Source of the DNA: Gonapodya sp. JEL0774
Taxonomy: Eukaryota; Monoblepharomycota; Monoblepharidomycetes; Monoblepharidales; Gonapodyaceae
NCBI GenBank assembly: GCA_027604505.1
Contig: JADIIX010000076.1
Location: 2,166 to 66,165, forward strand
Direction of reading: 5' to 3'
DNA length: 64,000 nt
Positions 60,901-64,000 of the stretch are shown piece after piece (position 1 is the stretch's first letter; each line of letters begins with the position of its first letter). Made by a program: the position numbers and the translations under genes. The notes below the pieces were generated by a model. That model was not told the origin of the DNA and did not search any database. It worked only from the letters and a program-made list of their open reading frames with translations.

Positions 60901-62618
60901 TCGAATCCTCTGTCGACCCCTTTAACACCCGAAGGACTCGCTGCAGCGTGTGCTATCACTGCAATGGCGGTGGATGGGACCAAGGGTGCCGTTGTCCTCG
61001 CAATGGACGACGGTGTGGTCCTGAGGGTGATGCGGAAGGCCAAAAAATTGAGGAACGTAAAGGGCGCGAAGGACGGAAAAGGAGCAAGTGAAGGTGGGAA
61101 GGGCAAGGTGAAAGGCTCTGTGGGATCGATGGCGAGTGTGGCAGAGGAGAGTGAGGTGGCAACGGGAAATAAAACTAGCGGCACAGAGGATATTGGAACC
61201 AATGTCAAAGTTATGGACGCGAAAGAAACGAACGAAGCAATCACTCGAAGCCCAGAAAATGCCGAAAATGGAAATGTCAAGACCGAAAAGGAAATCGATA
61301 AAACCAATGACGGTGGAAACGACAAATTGGTGAATTCTACCGAGCACCCAGAGCCCGACAAAGAAGAAGTGCAGATATCGTACTTGTTTTCGGTGGGTTG
61401 TGTGAAAAGGCGATATCTGGTCGGTCCAGACGGCGAAAGAACTCGCTCTCAACGGGTTTATGCACCGACAGTTGGTCGAGATGCCCATCTACCAAGACCC
61501 GAACGAAACGCAGCCACCTAACCGTGAGCAACGTGATGAAATGCCTGTACCGCATCGCATAACGGTGAGCTTTTTCATCTCTTGCTCACGAAATTGTCGG
61601 TCCTGTCTGCTTTGTTCATAGTCACTGGGCTGCACCCACTTCGGTGAATGTCTCTAAGCAAAATAATCGATTTGTTCCATATAGTTCGCAGTCTCCATCA
61701 CCCCCTTTCTCGACTCCCAACTGCGACAGTGCCTCCTCGTGGGCGGCTCCGATGGTACTGTCCGAGCCTACCAAGTGCCACTTCCGCCAGCGTCCGCTCC
61801 AGCCACCCCTCTATTCCGTGCGAGCCCTGCAGTAGAAGATCGACGAGTGTGGTCTGGTGAGGCCGCCGGGATGGGCGGACAGATAATTCCTATCAGTGTG
61901 GCTAAGGGACGAGGGGGAAGCGCTAGTGGGAAAGAGGAGGACGCGGAGAAGCTGAAGTTAATGGCAGAGGCAGATGAAGAGGTGGATGGTGAGGTTTTCG
62001 CAGCCGCAGTGTGCACGAATGGCGGTGATGGTGCCGGAATGTGTGTGAGCGTTGGGAGTCAAGGTACGTTGAGCGTTTAGCACTAAATTCATCTATTCAA
62101 CTTCTTACATCCACATATTTTGCTTCTTTGTGGGTTCGACTTGGTTGCACAATGGTATTGGTGTGGCGGATTTGGACCCTCAACCACTTCTTTCCCGATT
62201 TGGATTATATGTGTCACCCACCACGTCAGGCCGCCTCCACATCCTGAACCTCCCCAGCACACAGCCACTTGTGCATTCTTTCCGCGTCACGTGTCACGAA
62301 CGGCCGCGCCCTCCAGCCATGGCGAAGGAGCTTCATCCTTCCAAAGACCCTTCATCGGTTGCCACAGGTGTTTCGGGTCCCTCAAAAACTGTGCCTCTGG
62401 CAAAAAGCAATAATTCCAACGATGCAGGATCAATTGCTAGCGTAACCGCAAGTGCTATCGCATCAGTTTTGCGGCGGCACTTACACCGCAAGCGAGTGTT
62501 TTTAATAGAGGGTGAGCGCAGCGTGGCGTGCGCGATATTCGGGCATGAGTGGACCATCTTGGGACTGGGACGGGCAGTGGAAATTGTCACTGAGAACGCT
62601 CGAGCAGTGCGGGTGTGA
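57930..62618 (+). CDS. large uncharacterised protein: N-terminal coiled coil, propeller-like segments
   Basis: Exon 1 (57930-58190) starts MNGASRSQGLPRLPKPTQQL and ends in a charged helix. A phase-0 intron leads to exon 2 (58549-58936), a coiled coil (SLEKSFKEQVLSRRLSSL, RAAQQRSSDERRKKAAGEED, RRKKEGVQRFFEERRA). From about 59170 a long frame alternates low-complexity Ser/Thr/Gly/His-rich inserts with beta-strand blocks of a WD/propeller kind. Examples are LGFVVGTQTGQVCLIDI, THTVVGTKDGRIEVASL, AMAVDGTKGAVVLAMDDG and, after a 37-bp intron (about 61393-61429) and another at about 61565, LRQCLLVGGSDGTVRAYQVP. The last exon has LYVSPTTSGRLHILNLPS and stops at 62616-62618. I cannot join 58990-59170 with confidence. 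The family is not recognised; partial blade loss makes WD40 calls uncertain. Most likely a scaffold. Confidence 0.6.
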
Positions 62619-63283
62619 TATCATTGCTTTTTTACTTTTATGAATGTCTTCACATAGCATTGATACGAGCATGACATTGCCAGTCGAATAATTGGGAATC
62701 CGTTAGTCCCATTTGCATCCTCCGTTCCTTGAGCACGATGAAAGCCACCGAGAATACATCAAATGGGACTGGCTCCAGGGACTTTTTTTACCATCGGGCT
62801 CTTTGTCGAAGTCACATTTTGTTGTGAAAGCCAGCAACGGCCGTATGTATGCAGTGTTAATAGCAGTACCAAATAGATTGATCAATCCACGCATTTGTTA
62901 ATCAAAATGAAATCTTCTTTGATGCCTGAGGAATCGGGTTGTGATATGAGTGAGACCTGGCGCTGATAAACACACATGGAAAAATAACCCCTTTTGAGGG
63001 TGTAAAACTTTGACGATTCCCGCAGGCACGCAAAAGTTGCGGAATCATCTCATCGGAGCTCATCGGCATCGCTGAAGTCGCCATTTGCGGGCGCCCGGAA
63101 GGGGAGGAGTCAGCTGGCCTGTGTATAGTGTATCAATTCAGGCACAGACAAAGGTCTGCATCACCTCGGAAACTAGACTGTGAGTGTCCGGCACCGGCAG
63201 ATCCGCGCTTTGCGTTTCAATTGCGCTGCCTGTGTCTCATTAAGCTTCCTGCGACCCCTGGGAAGCTGGTTATCTTTCTGCCG
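62619..63283. other. 665-bp intergenic region
   Basis: Between the stop of the propeller-like protein and the chosen start of the membrane protein. The downstream frame is open back to about 63128, but its first ATG is at 63284. Other frames are short. Nothing else is supported. Confidence 0.5.
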
Positions 63284-63940
63284 ATGATGAACCTGAGTCT
63301 CCCGCTATCAACCCCCAGCCCCTTGATACTCTTCCGCAGTTCTCGATTCTTTGCACTGTATTTTGTGATCGCAGCTCTTTTCGTTTTGGCTGACTTCTCC
63401 GACATTGGATGCAGAATCGCATTATTTGATGTCGAGTTTCTGGCTGCCCAAAGTTTGCGAATCAATGCCATGCATGCAGAACTTATGCTTCATGACGCTC
63501 CGACCATGTCTGCACCTGCACACAGAATAAGCCGTTTGCTTGTCGAGGCGGCTGCGCCAACACCCATGCCAAGGTCGCCCATACTGCCTGTACGGATTGC
63601 TCAACCGACACCAACCGCTCCAACATGGGCTCCCCCCGCACTGGCAACAAATCCTCTAATCCAAAAGCGTGACAGCATACCACGTGTATATCCTCCTTCC
63701 CCTCAATACCGGGTACCTCAACCAGACCGGGTACTTAGCGGACGGGACCCGAACGGTATTGACTCCTTTCCCGACACTTTACTGCAACGCGAGTTTCTGT
63801 CCGGGAATGCTCCTAGCGCTACTTCTTTTGAAGACCATCTGGCACCGGGTGTCCGAGCCGTGATGTCCGTCCTTTTCGCGGCGTTCTTTATCACACTATT
63901 CCTCGCAGTTGTAGCAAGCGCCTTCATGATTTCTGTTAAG
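63284..63940 (+). CDS. 5' part of a predicted two-pass membrane protein, cut by window edge
   Basis: An open frame of 219 codons from an ATG at 63284 (MMNLSLPLS) runs to a GTGAGA donor at 63941, so the gene continues beyond the window. An N-terminal hydrophobic helix (FFALYFVIAALFVLADF) may be a signal anchor. A Pro/Ala-rich segment of about 120 residues follows (PTPMPRSPILPVRIAQPTPT), then a second strongly hydrophobic helix (SVLFAAFFITLFLAVVASAF) just before the splice site. No family is recognised. It could be a cell-surface or vacuolar protein; that is inference only. Confidence 0.5.
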
Positions 63941-64000
63941 GTGAGAGTTCCTCTCTAACTTTTTGATGATCGATGCTTGTGTCCCGGTCCTTCTACTGAC

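Overview
This is a gene-dense, intron-rich eukaryotic nuclear window, almost certainly from a fungus. Most introns are short (about 30-120 bp) with GT..AG ends, and many pairs of genes end within 60-70 bp of each other. The PAK/Ste20 kinase activation segment and substrate lobe, and the Stm1-like and Spc7-like proteins, are fungal in style. The window also encodes a centriole protein (CEP120) and a sperm-tail PG-rich repeat protein (STPG2 type). Fungi that have lost flagella lack these, so a zoosporic (chytrid-like) early-diverging fungus is the best guess. That placement is inference; no ribosomal RNA or marker search was possible.

Layout, left to right: GC-rich low-complexity edge and a pyrimidine-rich stretch without a supported gene (1-1752); a large disordered RS-, Pro- and Met/Gly-rich protein (+, 1753-5970); ORC5 (+, 6183-8189), ending against a very large HEAT/ARM-repeat protein of unknown family (-, 8250-16147); Stm1/SERBP1 ribosome-binding protein (-, 16384-17898), divergent from CDC7 kinase (+, 18469-20303); KNL1/Spc105 kinetochore scaffold (+, 20593-26241); a pantothenate kinase plus DUF89 phosphatase fusion (+, 26426-30227) whose first exon is a copy of the ORC5 5' end; an ARMT1-type DUF89 phosphatase (-, 30291-32153), tail-to-tail with it; PAK/Ste20 kinase with CRIB domain (+, 32676-35430); BRWD/PHIP-like WD40-bromodomain protein (+, 36717-43092); EMC3 (+, 43428-44817); ribosomal protein eS28 (+, 45631-46249) with an ATG-only first coding exon; CEP120 (+, 46679-50452), tail-to-tail with the STPG2-like protein (-, 50523-53262); RNA polymerase III subunit RPC6/RPC34 (-, 53691-56230); a weakly supported 1.7 kb stretch; a large uncharacterised coiled-coil/propeller-like protein (+, 57930-62618); and the 5' part of a membrane protein cut by the window edge.

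Functional themes: replication and chromosome segregation (ORC5, CDC7, KNL1), DUF89 metabolite-repair phosphatases (two side by side), and centriole/flagellum (CEP120, STPG2). Exon coordinates were worked out by hand from reading frame, splice-site phase and remembered family similarity. CDC7, PAK, EMC3, eS28, CEP120 and ORC5 close into uninterrupted frames. The HEAT protein, KNL1, the PANK fusion, BRWD, STPG2, RPC6 and the 58-62 kb protein are reliable in extent and family signal but not at every splice site.
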